The position numbers were made by a program, and so were the translations under genes. Below the pieces are notes generated by a model. It was not told the DNA's origin. It did no database searches and saw only the letters and a program-made list of their open reading frames with translations. From positions 1 to 64,000 of the forward strand of contig WBUF01000003.1 in the NCBI GenBank assembly GCA_008933825.1: a stretch of 64,000 bases of DNA, in the 5' to 3' direction. Source of the DNA: Rhodocyclaceae bacterium. Its GTDB lineage: Bacteria; Pseudomonadota; Gammaproteobacteria; Burkholderiales; Rhodocyclaceae. Positions 28,546 to 37,924 of this stretch are shown in pieces; position 1 is the first letter of the stretch; each line of letters opens with the position of its first letter.

Positions 28546-29180
28546 AGTTTCTCGGCCAGCAGCATGTATTGCACGGCGACGAAGGGCTCGAGCAGGCGCG
28601 TCGGCATGTACCGGCGGCGGTAGCGTCCCTTCATGTGGCTGTCCAGGGCGCGGACGCGCCAGCCGCAGTCGCGCACGGTGTCCTCGATGCTGCCGCGGGT
28701 GAAGAAATGCAGGTGGGTGCGGTCCATGATGCCGGCGTCTTCATAGCGGAACTCTCCCTTGAAGAGCAGCGGCAGGGACACCTTGTAGTGGCGCACGTTG
28801 GGCACGGAGAGCATCAGCTTGCAGCCCGGCGCGGTGCGCGCCTGCAGCAGGCGCAGGGCGGCCCAGGGGTCGGCGAGGTGCTCCAGCACGTCGGCGAGGA
28901 TGACCAGGTCGTATTGCTCCCAGGGCACCTCCTCCGCCACCGATTCGAGCGAGCCCATCCAGACCTGGCGCAGGCGCGTCTCGGCGTGTCGCGCCGCCGC
29001 GTAGTTGAGCTCGATGCCGTCGCAGGTGGCGACGATGCCTTCGCGCAGCAGGCCGCTGCCGAGCAGGCCGGCGGCGCAGCCGATGTCGAGCGCGGCGCCG
29101 AAGGGGCCGTGCGGGCGCAGGAAGGCCAGCAACTCGGGCCGCTCGGCGGCGTAGTAGGCGGCGATCTCGCTGGCGTTCAT
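28542..29180 (-). CDS. Class I SAM-dependent methyltransferase
   Basis: A 212-residue methyltransferase of the UbiG-like superfamily. Motif I is AALDIGCAAGLLGSGLL, strand 2 ends in DGIEL, and the post-I region has YDLVILADVLEHLADPWAALRLL. The last part (DAGIMDRTHLHFFTRGSIEDTVR) is seen in methyltransferases of O-antigen and LPS loci. It probably methylates a sugar or a carrier-linked glycan. It is translationally coupled to the GT2 gene after it and lies 19 bases behind the carbamoyltransferase gene. Confidence 0.8.
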   Translation of the reverse strand: MNASEIAAYYAAERPELLAFLRPHGPFGAALDIGCAAGLLGSGLLREGIVATCDGIELNYAAARHAETRLRQVWMGSLESVAEEVPWEQYDLVILADVLEHLADPWAALRLLQARTAPGCKLMLSVPNVRHYKVSLPLLFKGEFRYEDAGIMDRTHLHFFTRGSIEDTVRDCGWRVRALDSHMKGRYRRRYMPTRLLEPFVAVQYMLLAEKL

Positions 29181-29199
29181 GGCGCAGGCTGGCGTGCCG

Positions 29200-30927
29200 T
29201 CACTTGGTGACCAGCACGTCCTCCATGATCAGGTAGCGCAGGTCGGAGCCGAAGAACATGTCGAGCGCGTCGGTCGGCGAGCAGATCATCGGCTCGCCGC
29301 GGCGGTTGAGCGAGGTGTTGAGCACCACGCCGTTGCCGGTGAGCTTTTCCATCTCCTGCATCAGCTCGTAGTAGCGGGGGTTGAACTCGCGTCGCAGCAC
29401 CTGGGCGCGCGCCGTGCCGTCTTCGTGCACCACTTCCGGCACGCGCGCCTTCCACGCCTCCCTCACCGGGAAGGTGAAGGTCATGAAGGGTGCGGGATGA
29501 TGCGAGCCGAGCATCTGCGGGCCGACCGTGTCGAGCATCGAGGGGCAGAACGGCCGCCAGCGCTCGCGGAACTTGATCTGTTCGTTGATGCGGTCGGCCA
29601 CGCCGGGCACGCTCGGGCAGCCGAGGATGGAGCGCGCGCCGAGGGCGCGCGGGCCGAACTCCATGCGTCCCTGGAACCAGGCCACCGGCTGGCCGTCGGC
29701 GAGGAGCCGCGCGATGCGCTGCGGCACCGCGTCGATCTTCTGCCAGGCCGGCTGCGACGGGTGGCGCTCGCAGGCGGCGATGACTTCCCCGTTCGTGTAG
29801 GCCGGGCCGAGGTAGACGTGCTCCATCTTCTCCACCGGCACGCCGCGCGCCGTCGAGACCCAGGACGCCGCGCCCACCGCCGTGCCGGAATCGCCCGAGG
29901 CCGGCTGCACGAAGAGCTCCTTGACGTCGGGCCGCGCGATGATGCGCTGGTTGAGCTTGACGTTGAGCGCGCCGCCGCCGGCGAAGGCCAGGCGGCCGGT
30001 CTCGCGCAGGATGTCGCCGAGGTAGTGCTCGAGCATCTGCAGGGCGAGGTCCTCGAACAGCTTCTGCATGCTCGCCGCGTAGTGGATGTAGGGATCGTCG
30101 GCACTGTCGCCCTGACGGCGCGGGCCGAGCCAGTCGATCAGCTTCGGCGAGAAATAAAAGCCCTTGCCGTTTTCCTTGTAGCGGCGCAGGCCGATCACGT
30201 TGGCGTAGCCGGTGTCGATGACCAGTTCGCCGTTCTCGAACTTCGCCAGGCGCGAGAAGTCGTAGCGGTTCGGATCACCGTAGGGCGCCATGCCCATCAC
30301 CTTGTATTCGCCGTCGAGCATCTCGAAGCCGAGGTACTCGGTGAGGGCGCCGTAGAGGCCGCCGAGCGAATCCGGGTCGTAGAACTCCCTGATCTTGTGG
30401 ATGCGGCCGTTTTCCCCGTAGCCAAAGAAGGTGGTCGCGTACTCGCCCTTGCCGTCGATGCCGAGGATGGCCGTCTTCTCCGTGAAGCCGGAACAGTGGT
30501 AGGCGCTGGAGGCGTGGGTCAGATGGTGCTCGACCGGCACGAGGTCGACACGGTCCGGGTCGAAGCCGAGCTGCTTGAGGCATGCGAGGATGCGGCCGCG
30601 GTAGCGGCGGTAGCGGCGGTTGCCGTTGAAAAGCGCGTCGAGCGCGCGGTCCGGCGCATACCAGTAGCGCTTGGCGTAGTGCCAGCGCGCCGGTTCCATC
30701 AGGCTGATCGGCGCGAAGGGGATGGCCACGGCGTCGACGTCGGCGGGCCGGATGCCGGCGAAGTCGAGGCAGAACTTCGCCGCTTCATACGGCATGCGGC
30801 CCTTGGCGTGCTTGTCGCGGATGAAGCGCTCCTCCTCCGCGGCGGCGACGAGCCGGCCGTCGACGTAGAGCGCGGCGGAGGGATCGTGGGAGAGCGAGCC
30901 GGAGAGGCCGAGGATGGTCAGTGGCAC
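29200..30927 (-). CDS. Carbamoyltransferase, NodU/CmcH family
   Basis: A 575-residue enzyme. It transfers the carbamoyl group of carbamoyl phosphate, through a carbamoyl-adenylate, to a hydroxyl on a sugar or small molecule. The N-terminal Kae1-like domain begins ILGLSGSLSHDPSAAL, has metal-binding histidines in VEHHLTHASSAYHCSGF and the ATP loop LAFAGGGALNVKLN. The C-terminal YrdC-like domain ends NTSLNRRGEPMICSPTDALDMF. The start is GTG. With the methyltransferase and GT2 downstream it probably decorates LPS or another glycan with carbamate. Confidence 0.9.
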   Translation of the reverse strand: MPLTILGLSGSLSHDPSAALYVDGRLVAAAEEERFIRDKHAKGRMPYEAAKFCLDFAGIRPADVDAVAIPFAPISLMEPARWHYAKRYWYAPDRALDALFNGNRRYRRYRGRILACLKQLGFDPDRVDLVPVEHHLTHASSAYHCSGFTEKTAILGIDGKGEYATTFFGYGENGRIHKIREFYDPDSLGGLYGALTEYLGFEMLDGEYKVMGMAPYGDPNRYDFSRLAKFENGELVIDTGYANVIGLRRYKENGKGFYFSPKLIDWLGPRRQGDSADDPYIHYAASMQKLFEDLALQMLEHYLGDILRETGRLAFAGGGALNVKLNQRIIARPDVKELFVQPASGDSGTAVGAASWVSTARGVPVEKMEHVYLGPAYTNGEVIAACERHPSQPAWQKIDAVPQRIARLLADGQPVAWFQGRMEFGPRALGARSILGCPSVPGVADRINEQIKFRERWRPFCPSMLDTVGPQMLGSHHPAPFMTFTFPVREAWKARVPEVVHEDGTARAQVLRREFNPRYYELMQEMEKLTGNGVVLNTSLNRRGEPMICSPTDALDMFFGSDLRYLIMEDVLVTK

Positions 30928-30931
30928 GTGG

Positions 30932-31708
30932 TCAGCTCTCCCACGCGGAAAGGAACGCCTGCCAGTGCGGCTGCTTGAGGCCTTCCAGCGCGGTGCGCAC
31001 CGCCTTCACTTCGGCGGCGAAAGCCTTCTCCGTCAGCGCGCCGCGCAGGCGCTGGAAGCGCAGGTACACGAGGAAGGTGTTCACCACGTCGGTCTCGCAA
31101 TAGTCGCGGATTTCGTCGATGCGGCCCTCCTGCCAGGCGCCCCAGACGGCCGAGCCGTCCATGCCGAGCTTGCCGGGCAGGCCCATGAGTTTCGCCAGCT
31201 CGTCGAGCGGCGCGCTGGCGCGCGGCTGGTACAGCGCCAGCAGGTCCATCAGGTCGAGGTGGCGCGAGTGATAGCGGCTGATGTAGTTGTTCCACTTGAA
31301 GTCGCGGTCGTCCTCCCCCTGGTCCCAGTAGCGCGGCGCGGCGACATTGTGGATGAGGCCGCGGTAGTGAAGCACGGGCAGGTCGAAGCCGCCGCCGTTC
31401 CAGGAAACGATCTGCGGCGTGAACTTCTCGATGCCGTCGTAGAAGCGCTGGACGATCTCGGCTTCCGTGAGCTTCGGCTCGGCCAGCGACCAGACGGTGA
31501 AGCGCTCCCCCTCGCGCAGGGCGCAGGAGATGACGACCACGCGCTGCAGGTGCAGCGGCAGGAAGTCGTTGCCGCTGGCGGCGCGACGCTTCTGGAAGGC
31601 GAACTCGGCGACTTCGTTGTCGGAGAGCTCGGCCGGCAGGTCGTGCAGCCTGCGGATGCCCGCCACGTCGGGAATCGTCTCGATGTCGAAGGCGAGGACG
31701 GGTGTCAT
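30932..31708 (-). CDS. PolB-like 3'-5' exonuclease
   Basis: A 258-residue stand-alone exonuclease of the DEDD superfamily, related to the proofreading domain of family-B polymerases. The acidic residues appear in FDIETIPD (motif I, residues 7-14), VSWNGGGFDLPVL (motif II), LDLMDLLALY, and the final YCETDVVNTFLVYLR (motif III, DEDDy type with Y). There is no polymerase domain. Such proteins are usually annotated as ribonuclease H-like 3'-5' exonucleases with roles in repair or RNA processing. Its ATG overlaps the stop of the upstream small lipoprotein gene. Confidence 0.88.
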   Translation of the reverse strand: MTPVLAFDIETIPDVAGIRRLHDLPAELSDNEVAEFAFQKRRAASGNDFLPLHLQRVVVISCALREGERFTVWSLAEPKLTEAEIVQRFYDGIEKFTPQIVSWNGGGFDLPVLHYRGLIHNVAAPRYWDQGEDDRDFKWNNYISRYHSRHLDLMDLLALYQPRASAPLDELAKLMGLPGKLGMDGSAVWGAWQEGRIDEIRDYCETDVVNTFLVYLRFQRLRGALTEKAFAAEVKAVRTALEGLKQPHWQAFLSAWES

Positions 31709-31827
31709 TTCGCCGCTCCGGCCGGCACCGGCTCCGCCGGCTTGTTCGCCTCCGGGAAATGAACGTGCAGGTTGACGCAGCCGGCAAGCAGGGCAGCAAG
31801 GGTCAGCAAGAGGATTCTCGTTCTCAT
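31705..31827 (-). CDS. Small YnbE-like outer-membrane lipoprotein
   Basis: A 40-residue protein, too short for most gene finders. It has a basic N-terminus (MRTRILLLTLAALLAGC) and a lipobox LAGC with Cys at 17, followed by a short strand VNLHVHF and a Pro/Ala-rich tail. It is linked by ATGA overlaps on both sides, to the YdbH-like gene upstream and to the exonuclease downstream. In E. coli ynbE lies next to ydbH and encodes the lipoprotein partner of that AsmA-like envelope protein. This is the same arrangement, and the name is by analogy. Confidence 0.7.
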   Translation of the reverse strand: MRTRILLLTLAALLAGCVNLHVHFPEANKPAEPVPAGAAK

Positions 31828-33734
31828 TCGATGACGACGCCGGGACGGCCTGCGATCACTTCGCGGATCCTCGCCACCAGCGCCTCCCAGTCGATGTGCC
31901 GATTGTAGCCGATGATGCTCACCGAGGGCATGCCGGTTCCGCGCATCAGCACCACGCCGTCGCCCTCGCGCTCGACGCCGTCCATCAGGCAGACGCCGTT
32001 CCTGAGCGTGCAGCCGAAGCCGATGCGGGAATAGCCGAAGCTGAAGCCGGCGCGCTCCGGCGCGCGCGCCAACCGGTCCGGGGTGCCGGCCTCGCCCAGC
32101 GCCGTGATGTCCTTCAGCGCGCCGATGCTCAGGCTGCGCGGGTAGTCGCCCTCGCTGCTGGCGATCCGCACCTCGAACTTGAGCGGCTTCCAGCCCTGCA
32201 TCTCCAGGTCGTGCAGGTCGGCGTCGAAGCGCCCCTCGATGGCGCCGAAGGCGAAGGTGCGCGTGAGCATGCCGAGGTCGAGGTTGCGCGCGGTGACGTC
32301 GGCGACGAAGCGGCGGTCCTTGCCGAAGGGATCGATCAGGCGCAACTGGTGCGCGATGATGCCGCCGTCGAAGACCTCGATGGCCAGCGCGCCGTCGAGG
32401 TAGAGCACGCCCTTCTCGTAGGCGATGCGCGGGATGCGCGCCGTCAGGCTGCCCGCCATCGCCGGCAGCCTGAGCGCCCGCGACAGCTTGGGCATGGAGA
32501 CGCCCTCGATGCCCCCCTCGAACTCGCCGTGCCAGCCGGACTGACTTTTGGCCAGACGCAATTCGTCGATGAGCAAGCGGCCGTCGAGCAGCGGCGCCGT
32601 GAGCTTCTCGACCTTCGCCTCGTTGCCGTCGAGCTTCAGCGGCAGCGTGAAGCCGCCCAGCGGCAGATCGCCGAGGCGGCCGCGCCCGATGCCCACCTCG
32701 GCCTCGTTGGGCACGCCCGCCTCCCAGGGGATGCGGGCATTCACGCCGTCCAGTTCGAGATGACCGGTGCTGTCGGCGAGGGTGGCCTCCTCGAGGCCGG
32801 CATAGAAGCGGCGCAGCTCGCGCGCCTGCCACTCCGCCGAGATGCGGCCATGGCCCGTCGCCTGCCACTCCGGCAGGCCGAGCGTGGTCAGCCAGGGCTG
32901 CAGCCAGTCGCGCATCGCCGCGGCCAGGTCGATGCGGTCGGTGACGAAGCCGCCGTCGGTCGCTTCGCCGCGCGCGCGGTTCCAGCGCAGGCCGGCGCTG
33001 ACGCCGCCTAGGCCAGCGACGTCGAGGCGGGCCAGGTCGACCTCCAGTTCGGCCTGGGTCAGGTCGCCCTCGGCCTCCAGGCGCACGCCGGCCAGGCGCC
33101 GCCAGGGCGCGCGGTACAGTTCGCCCTGCGGCCAGTCGAGGCGGGCGCGCCAGTGCCAGCCGGCGACGCTGCGCTCGGCCGCCGCGTTCAGGGTGAAGGC
33201 GATCTCCTTGCCGGCAATGTCGCCCTCGCGGCTGGCGAAGGCGAGGTCCTGCGCGGCCAGGTCGAGCTTTGCCCGGCCGCCCTCGATGCGCAAGGCCAGG
33301 TCGATCCGGCCCTGCGGCTTCCAGCCGCGCAGGCGCTTGACCAGCGGCGAGAGGGCGACGGCGTCGACGTCGCGCAGGGAGAAGTCGAGGAAGCCGTCGG
33401 CGCGCCAGACCAGGGAGAACGGCAGCGCCGGGCGGTTGCGGCCGCGCTCGTCCAGGCGCTGCAGGGCGCCCTGCGGGCAGTCGAGGCGGCGCCCATCGAA
33501 GTAGAAGCCGGAACAGTGCAGCTTCAGCTCGCGGTACTCGGCGCCGGCGACGAGCAGCCGGCCGAGGCGGATGTCGGCTTCGCCGCGGCGCGCTGCGTCG
33601 AAGGCGACGCTGACGCCCTCGGCCTCGAAGGCCTCGTGCCGGATGGAATCGAGGGAGAGGGTGATCTGCGCCGCGCTGCCAGGCAGTGCGGCAAGAAAAG
33701 TCAGTCCCAGGAATACGGCGGCGCGGAGAAACAT
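31824..33734 (-). CDS. YdbH-like AsmA-family envelope protein
   Basis: A 636-residue protein with a signal peptide or membrane anchor at its N-terminus (MFLRAAVFLGLTFLAALPGSAAQ). The rest is predicted to be a long run of strands with no catalytic motif, and the C-terminus carries SIIGYNRHIDWEALVARI. This composition matches the AsmA-like YdbH family, bridge proteins that help move phospholipids between the inner and outer membrane. A small lipoprotein gene follows with an ATGA overlap. It lies 13 bases downstream of cysM. Two copies of the dispersed motif, 11 and 12, lie in it; copy 12 falls in the signal sequence. Confidence 0.75.
   Translation of the reverse strand: MFLRAAVFLGLTFLAALPGSAAQITLSLDSIRHEAFEAEGVSVAFDAARRGEADIRLGRLLVAGAEYRELKLHCSGFYFDGRRLDCPQGALQRLDERGRNRPALPFSLVWRADGFLDFSLRDVDAVALSPLVKRLRGWKPQGRIDLALRIEGGRAKLDLAAQDLAFASREGDIAGKEIAFTLNAAAERSVAGWHWRARLDWPQGELYRAPWRRLAGVRLEAEGDLTQAELEVDLARLDVAGLGGVSAGLRWNRARGEATDGGFVTDRIDLAAAMRDWLQPWLTTLGLPEWQATGHGRISAEWQARELRRFYAGLEEATLADSTGHLELDGVNARIPWEAGVPNEAEVGIGRGRLGDLPLGGFTLPLKLDGNEAKVEKLTAPLLDGRLLIDELRLAKSQSGWHGEFEGGIEGVSMPKLSRALRLPAMAGSLTARIPRIAYEKGVLYLDGALAIEVFDGGIIAHQLRLIDPFGKDRRFVADVTARNLDLGMLTRTFAFGAIEGRFDADLHDLEMQGWKPLKFEVRIASSEGDYPRSLSIGALKDITALGEAGTPDRLARAPERAGFSFGYSRIGFGCTLRNGVCLMDGVEREGDGVVLMRGTGMPSVSIIGYNRHIDWEALVARIREVIAGRPGVVIE
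32525..32549 (-). repeat. 25-bp dispersed motif, copy 11
   Basis: On the minus strand it reads AAAAGTCAGTC, CGGCTGGC, ACGGCG, in sense within the YdbH-like gene, encoding KSQSGWHG. Confidence 0.85.
33696..33720 (+). repeat. 25-bp dispersed motif, copy 12
   Basis: It reads AAAAGTCAGTC, CCAGGAAT, ACGGCG. It is antisense in the YdbH-like gene and encodes AVFLGLTF within the signal sequence. Confidence 0.85.
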
Positions 33735-33747
33735 CCGCTGCACAGGC

Positions 33748-34647
33748 TCAGGCGGGGAAGACGCCCGTCGACAGGTAGCGGTCGCCACGGTCGCAGACGA
33801 TGGTGACGATCACCGCGTTGCGCACCTGGCCGGCCACGCGCAGGGCCACCGCCATGGCGCCGCCCGAGGAGATGCCGGCGAAGAGGCCCTCCTCGCGCGC
33901 CAGGCGCCGCGTCGTTTCCTCGGCGTCGGCCTGGCTGACGTACTCGAGGCGATCGACGCCGCGCCTGTCGTAGATCTTCGGCAGGTAGGCCTCCGGCCAT
34001 TTGCGGATGCCGGGGATCTGCGCGCCCTCCTCCGGCTGGCAGCCGACGATCTCGATCTTCGGGTTTTTCTCCTTGAAGAAGCGCGAGCAGCCCATGATGG
34101 TGCCGGTGGTGCCCATGCTGGAGACGAAGTGGGTGATCTTCCCTTCCGTGTCGCGCCAGATCTCCGGCCCGGTGCCCTCGTAGTGGGCGAGCGGGTTGTC
34201 CGGGTTGGCGAACTGGTCGAGCATGATGCCCTTGCCCTCCGCGACCATCTTGTCGGCGACGTCGCGCGCCATCTCCATGCCGCCCTTCTGCGGGACGAGC
34301 ACGATCTCGGCGCCGAAGGCGCGCATGGTCTGGCGCCGCTCGACGGAGAGGTGCTCGGGCATGATCAGCACCATGCGGTAGCCGCGCATGGTCGCCGCCA
34401 TCGCCAGCGCGATGCCGGTGTTGCCGCTGGTCGCCTCGATCAGGGTGTCGCCGGGGCTGATCTCGCCGCGGGCCTCGGCGCGCAGAATCATCGACAGCGC
34501 CGGCCGGTCCTTCACCGAGCCGGCCGGGTTGTTGCCCTCCAGCTTGGCGAGGATCACATTGCCGCGGCGCTCGTTGTCTGCGCCGGGCAGGCGCTTCAGG
34601 CGCACCAGCGGCGTGTTGCCGACGAAATCCTCGAGCATACGGTTCAT
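33748..34647 (-). CDS. cysM: Cysteine synthase B
   Basis: A 299-residue PLP enzyme that makes cysteine from O-acetylserine and sulfide or thiosulfate. The PLP lysine is in [16 protein letters not shown]. The substrate loop is [11 protein letters not shown] and the phosphate-binding loop is [11 protein letters not shown]. The residues RR and [12 protein letters not shown] near the middle are typical of CysM rather than CysK. It starts by an ATGA overlap with hldD, so it is expressed with the heptose genes. Confidence 0.94.
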   Translation of the reverse strand: MNRMLEDFVGNTPLVRLKRLPGADNERRGNVILAKLEGNNPAGSVKDRPALSMILRAEARGEISPGDTLIEATSGNTGIALAMAATMRGYRMVLIMPEHLSVERRQTMRAFGAEIVLVPQKGGMEMARDVADKMVAEGKGIMLDQFANPDNPLAHYEGTGPEIWRDTEGKITHFVSSMGTTGTIMGCSRFFKEKNPKIEIVGCQPEEGAQIPGIRKWPEAYLPKIYDRRGVDRLEYVSQADAEETTRRLAREEGLFAGISSGGAMAVALRVAGQVRNAVIVTIVCDRGDRYLSTGVFPA

Positions 34648-35639
34648 GCCTTCAGCCTCTCTTGTACGTAGCGGGCGACGCCCTCCTCCACCGTGGCGAA
34701 AGGCGCTTCGTAGCCCGCCTCGCGCAGCAGCGAGACATCGGCCTCGGTGTAGCTCTGGTACTTGCCCTTCAGGGCCTCCGGGAAGGCAATGTATTCGATC
34801 GCGCCCGCCGCCTGCAATTCGGCAAGCGACAGCGGCGCCTGGCCGGCGGCGGCGCGGCAGGCATTCACGGTGGCGACGGCGACATCGTTGAAGGACTGCG
34901 CGCAGCCAGTGCCGACGTTATAGATGCCGGAAGCGCCGGAATCGAGGAAATGCAGGTTCACCCCGACGACGTCGTCGATGAAGACGAAGTCGCGCCGCTG
35001 CTCGCCGTGGCCGTAGCCGTCGCAGCCCTCGAAGAGCTTCACCCTGCCTTCGGCCCGGTACTGGTTGAAGAAGTGAAAGGCAACCGAGGCCATCCGCCCC
35101 TTGTGGCTCTCGCGCGGGCCATAGACGTTGAAATAGCGGAAACCGGCGACCTGCGCGGAAAAGTCGGTCTGCGCAAGACGGCGCCTCACGACCTGGTCGA
35201 AGAGGAACTTCGAATAGCCATAGACGTTGAGCGGCGCCTCGAACTCGCGCGACTCGCGAAAGACGCGGCCGCCGCCATACACGGAAGCGGAGGAAGCGTA
35301 GAGGAAGGACACGTCCTGGTCGAGGCAGAAGTCGAGCAGCTCCAGGGAGTAGCGATAGTTGTTGTCCATCATGTAGCGGCCGTCCTGCTCCATGGTGTCG
35401 GAGCAGGCGCCCTGGTGCAGCACGGCCTCGACGGCCCCATCGAGATCGCCCGCCGCCAGCATGTCGACCAGCTCCTTCTTGTCGAGGTAGTCGGCGATCT
35501 CGCAGTCGGCCAGGTTGCGGAACTTGTCCCCCCGCGTGAGGTTATCGACGGCGATGATGTCGCCGACGCCACGCGCGTTGAGCGCCTTCACCAGGTTGGA
35601 ACCGATAAACCCGGCTGCGCCGGTCACGATGGTGTACAT
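34644..35639 (-). CDS. hldD: ADP-L-glycero-D-manno-heptose 6-epimerase
   Basis: A 331-residue short-chain dehydrogenase-fold enzyme that converts ADP-D-glycero-D-manno-heptose into the L-glycero form used for the LPS inner core. It opens [20 protein letters not shown] with the NADP-binding GxxGxxG. The catalytic Tyr and Lys are in [13 protein letters not shown], and the Ser before them in SSASVYGGG. The conserved [19 protein letters not shown] follows. The heptose kinase hldE is next to it. Motif copy 13 lies antisense over RRLAQTDFS. Confidence 0.95.
   Translation of the reverse strand: MYTIVTGAAGFIGSNLVKALNARGVGDIIAVDNLTRGDKFRNLADCEIADYLDKKELVDMLAAGDLDGAVEAVLHQGACSDTMEQDGRYMMDNNYRYSLELLDFCLDQDVSFLYASSASVYGGGRVFRESREFEAPLNVYGYSKFLFDQVVRRRLAQTDFSAQVAGFRYFNVYGPRESHKGRMASVAFHFFNQYRAEGRVKLFEGCDGYGHGEQRRDFVFIDDVVGVNLHFLDSGASGIYNVGTGCAQSFNDVAVATVNACRAAAGQAPLSLAELQAAGAIEYIAFPEALKGKYQSYTEADVSLLREAGYEAPFATVEEGVARYVQERLKA
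35159..35183 (+). repeat. 25-bp dispersed motif, copy 13 (one mismatch)
   Basis: It reads AAAAGTCGGTC, TGCGCAAG, ACGGCG, with G for A at one base of the left block. It is antisense in hldD and encodes RRLAQTDFS. Confidence 0.75.
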
Positions 35640-35655
35640 GGATGCCTTCCGTAGG

Positions 35656-36597
35656 TCAAAGAACGCCGCGCAGTTCCTCGCGCGAGGCGACGGCGGTGCC
35701 GAGCTTGCCGACGACGATGCCGGCGGCGCGGTTGGCCAGGCGCATCGCCGCGGGCAGGTCGGCGCCGCTCGCCAGCATCGTCGCCAGGGTGGCAATCACG
35801 GTGTCGCCGGCGCCGCTCACATCATAGACCTCCCTGGCCTGGGCCGGTTCGTGCAGGACGTCCTCGTTGCGGAAAAGCGTCATACCCTCTTCGCTGCGCG
35901 TCACCAGCAGGGCTTCCAGGCCGAGTTCGCGCAGGAGCCCGCCTGCACGCGCCGCGAGGTCGTCCTCGTCGCGCCAACGGCCGATCACCTGGCGCAGCTC
36001 GGCGCGGTTCGGCGTCAGCAGCGTGGCGCCGGCATAGCGGGCATAGTCCTCGCCCTTCGGGTCCACCAGCACCGGTCTGCCGGCGTCGCGCGCCAGGCGG
36101 ATCATCTCGCCGATGTGGGCCAGGCCGCCCTTGCCGTAGTCGGACAGGATCACGGCGTCGCAGTCGGGCAGTTTGCGCCTGAACTCGGCCAGCTTGGCGC
36201 GGAGCACCTCGTGCGCCGGGTTGGCCTCGAAATCGATGCGCAGCAGCTGCTGCTGGCGGCCGACCACGCGCAGCTTGATGGTGGTCGAGAGTGCGGCGTC
36301 CTCGTGCAGGCCGGCCTCGATGCCTTCGGCCGCCATCAGCCGCGTCAGCGACCGGCCCGCCTCGTCGGCGCCGACGACGGAAAGCAGCGACACCTTCGCC
36401 CCCAGCGCCGCGCAGTTGCGCGCGACGTTGGCGGCGCCGCCGGGGCGCTCCTCGGTGCGCTCGACCCTGACCACCGGCACCGGCGCTTCGGGCGAGATGC
36501 GGCTCACCTCGCCGAACCAGTAGCGGTCGAGCATGACGTCGCCGACGACGAGGACGCGGGCGGCCGAGGTGTCGGGCAGGGAAAGGCGGCGGCTCAT
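35656..36597 (-). CDS. hldE1: D-glycero-beta-D-manno-heptose-7-phosphate kinase (RfaE1 domain only)
   Basis: A 313-residue PfkB/ribokinase-family enzyme that phosphorylates heptose 7-phosphate at C1. The N-terminal substrate motif is [14 protein letters not shown], and the C-terminal ATP and catalytic motif is [14 protein letters not shown]. In enterobacteria HldE is a fusion of this kinase with a cytidylyltransferase-like domain. Here the protein stops after the kinase, so the second activity must be encoded elsewhere. Its ATG overlaps the ugd stop (ATGA). It is followed by hldD after 16 bases. Confidence 0.92.
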   Translation of the reverse strand: MSRRLSLPDTSAARVLVVGDVMLDRYWFGEVSRISPEAPVPVVRVERTEERPGGAANVARNCAALGAKVSLLSVVGADEAGRSLTRLMAAEGIEAGLHEDAALSTTIKLRVVGRQQQLLRIDFEANPAHEVLRAKLAEFRRKLPDCDAVILSDYGKGGLAHIGEMIRLARDAGRPVLVDPKGEDYARYAGATLLTPNRAELRQVIGRWRDEDDLAARAGGLLRELGLEALLVTRSEEGMTLFRNEDVLHEPAQAREVYDVSGAGDTVIATLATMLASGADLPAAMRLANRAAGIVVGKLGTAVASREELRGVL

Positions 36598-37916
36598 GTT
36601 CTTCCTATCGCATGGTACTCGATGCCGGCTGCGCGCATCTGCGCCGGATCGTAGAGGTTGCGCCCGTCGAAAACCAGCGGCTGCTTCAGGCGCCGTTTCA
36701 TGTCCTCGAAATCGGGGCTGCGGAACTCCTTCCACTCGGTGACGATCAGCAGCGCGTCGGCGCCGTCGAGCGCTGCCATCGGCGTCTCGGCATAGGCGAG
36801 GCGGGGCTCGTCGCCGAAGACGCGCCGCGCTTCGATCATCGCCACGGGGTCGTAGGCGCACACGGCCGCGCCGCGCGCCAGCAGGTCGATGACGACGCGG
36901 CGGCTGGGCGCTTCGCGCATGTCGTCGGTGTTCGGCTTGAAGGCCAGGCCCCACAGCGCGAAGCGGCGGCCGGCCAGATCCTCGCCGAGACGGGCGGCGA
37001 TCTTGCGGCCGAGCACGCCCTTCTGGAAGTCGTTGGCCGCCTCCACGGCATTGAGCACGCGCAGGGGGCTGCCTGCCTCGTCGGCCGTGCGGTTGAGCGC
37101 CTGCACGTCCTTCGGAAAGCAGGAGCCGCCGTAGCCGCAGCCCGGATAGAGGAACTGGTAGCCGATGCGCGGATCGGCGCCGATGCCCTGGCGCACCGAT
37201 TCGATGTCGGCGCCCAGCCGCTCGGCCAGGTTGGCCAGTTCGTTCATGAAGGAGATGCGGGTGGCCAGCATGGCATTGGCGGCGTACTTGGTCAGCTCGG
37301 CCGAGCGCACGTCCATGACGATCAGCCGCTCGTGGCTCCTCTGAAAGGGGGCGTAGAGCTGGCGCATCAGTTCGATCGCCCGCGGCTCCTCGGCGCCGAC
37401 GATGATGCGGTCGGGACGCATGAAGTCCTCCACCGCGGCTCCTTCCTTGAGGAACTCCGGGTTGGAGACGACGCCGAATTCGGTGCTCAGCCCGCGCGCG
37501 GCCAGTTCCTCGGCGACCGCCGCGCGCACCTTGTCCGCCGTGCCGACCGGCACGGTCGATTTGTCCACGATCACTCTGTAGCCGTCCATGTGGCAGCCGA
37601 TGGAGCGCGCCGCCGCGACGACGTACTGCAGGTCGGCCGAGCCGTCCTCGTCGGGCGGCGTGCCCACCGCGATGAACTGCAGCAGGCCGTGCGCCACCGC
37701 CTCGGCGACATCGGTGGTGAAGCGCAGCCGCCCCGCCGCGCGGTTGCGCGCCACCATGTCGAGCAGGCCCGGCTCGTGGATCGGGATGCCGCCCGAATTG
37801 AGGATGCGGACCTTCCCCTCATCGAGGTCCAGGCACAGCACGTCGTTGCCCACCTCGGCGAGGCAGGTGCCGCTGACGAGGCCGACGTAGCCGGTGCCGA
37901 TGACGGTGATTTTCAA
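36594..37916 (-). CDS. ugd: UDP-glucose 6-dehydrogenase
   Basis: A 440-residue enzyme that oxidises UDP-glucose twice to UDP-glucuronate, a precursor of acidic polysaccharide and LPS sugars. The NAD-binding motif is [21 protein letters not shown]. The catalytic Cys is in [17 protein letters not shown], and the substrate-binding [17 protein letters not shown] precedes it. The first ATG in frame (37985) lies inside the lapB gene, so the better start is TTG at 37916, preceded by AGGAA. This places the Rossmann motif at residue 3. Confidence 0.94.
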   Translation of the reverse strand: MKITVIGTGYVGLVSGTCLAEVGNDVLCLDLDEGKVRILNSGGIPIHEPGLLDMVARNRAAGRLRFTTDVAEAVAHGLLQFIAVGTPPDEDGSADLQYVVAAARSIGCHMDGYRVIVDKSTVPVGTADKVRAAVAEELAARGLSTEFGVVSNPEFLKEGAAVEDFMRPDRIIVGAEEPRAIELMRQLYAPFQRSHERLIVMDVRSAELTKYAANAMLATRISFMNELANLAERLGADIESVRQGIGADPRIGYQFLYPGCGYGGSCFPKDVQALNRTADEAGSPLRVLNAVEAANDFQKGVLGRKIAARLGEDLAGRRFALWGLAFKPNTDDMREAPSRRVVIDLLARGAAVCAYDPVAMIEARRVFGDEPRLAYAETPMAALDGADALLIVTEWKEFRSPDFEDMKRRLKQPLVFDGRNLYDPAQMRAAGIEYHAIGRT

Positions 37917-37924
37917 GATGGTTC

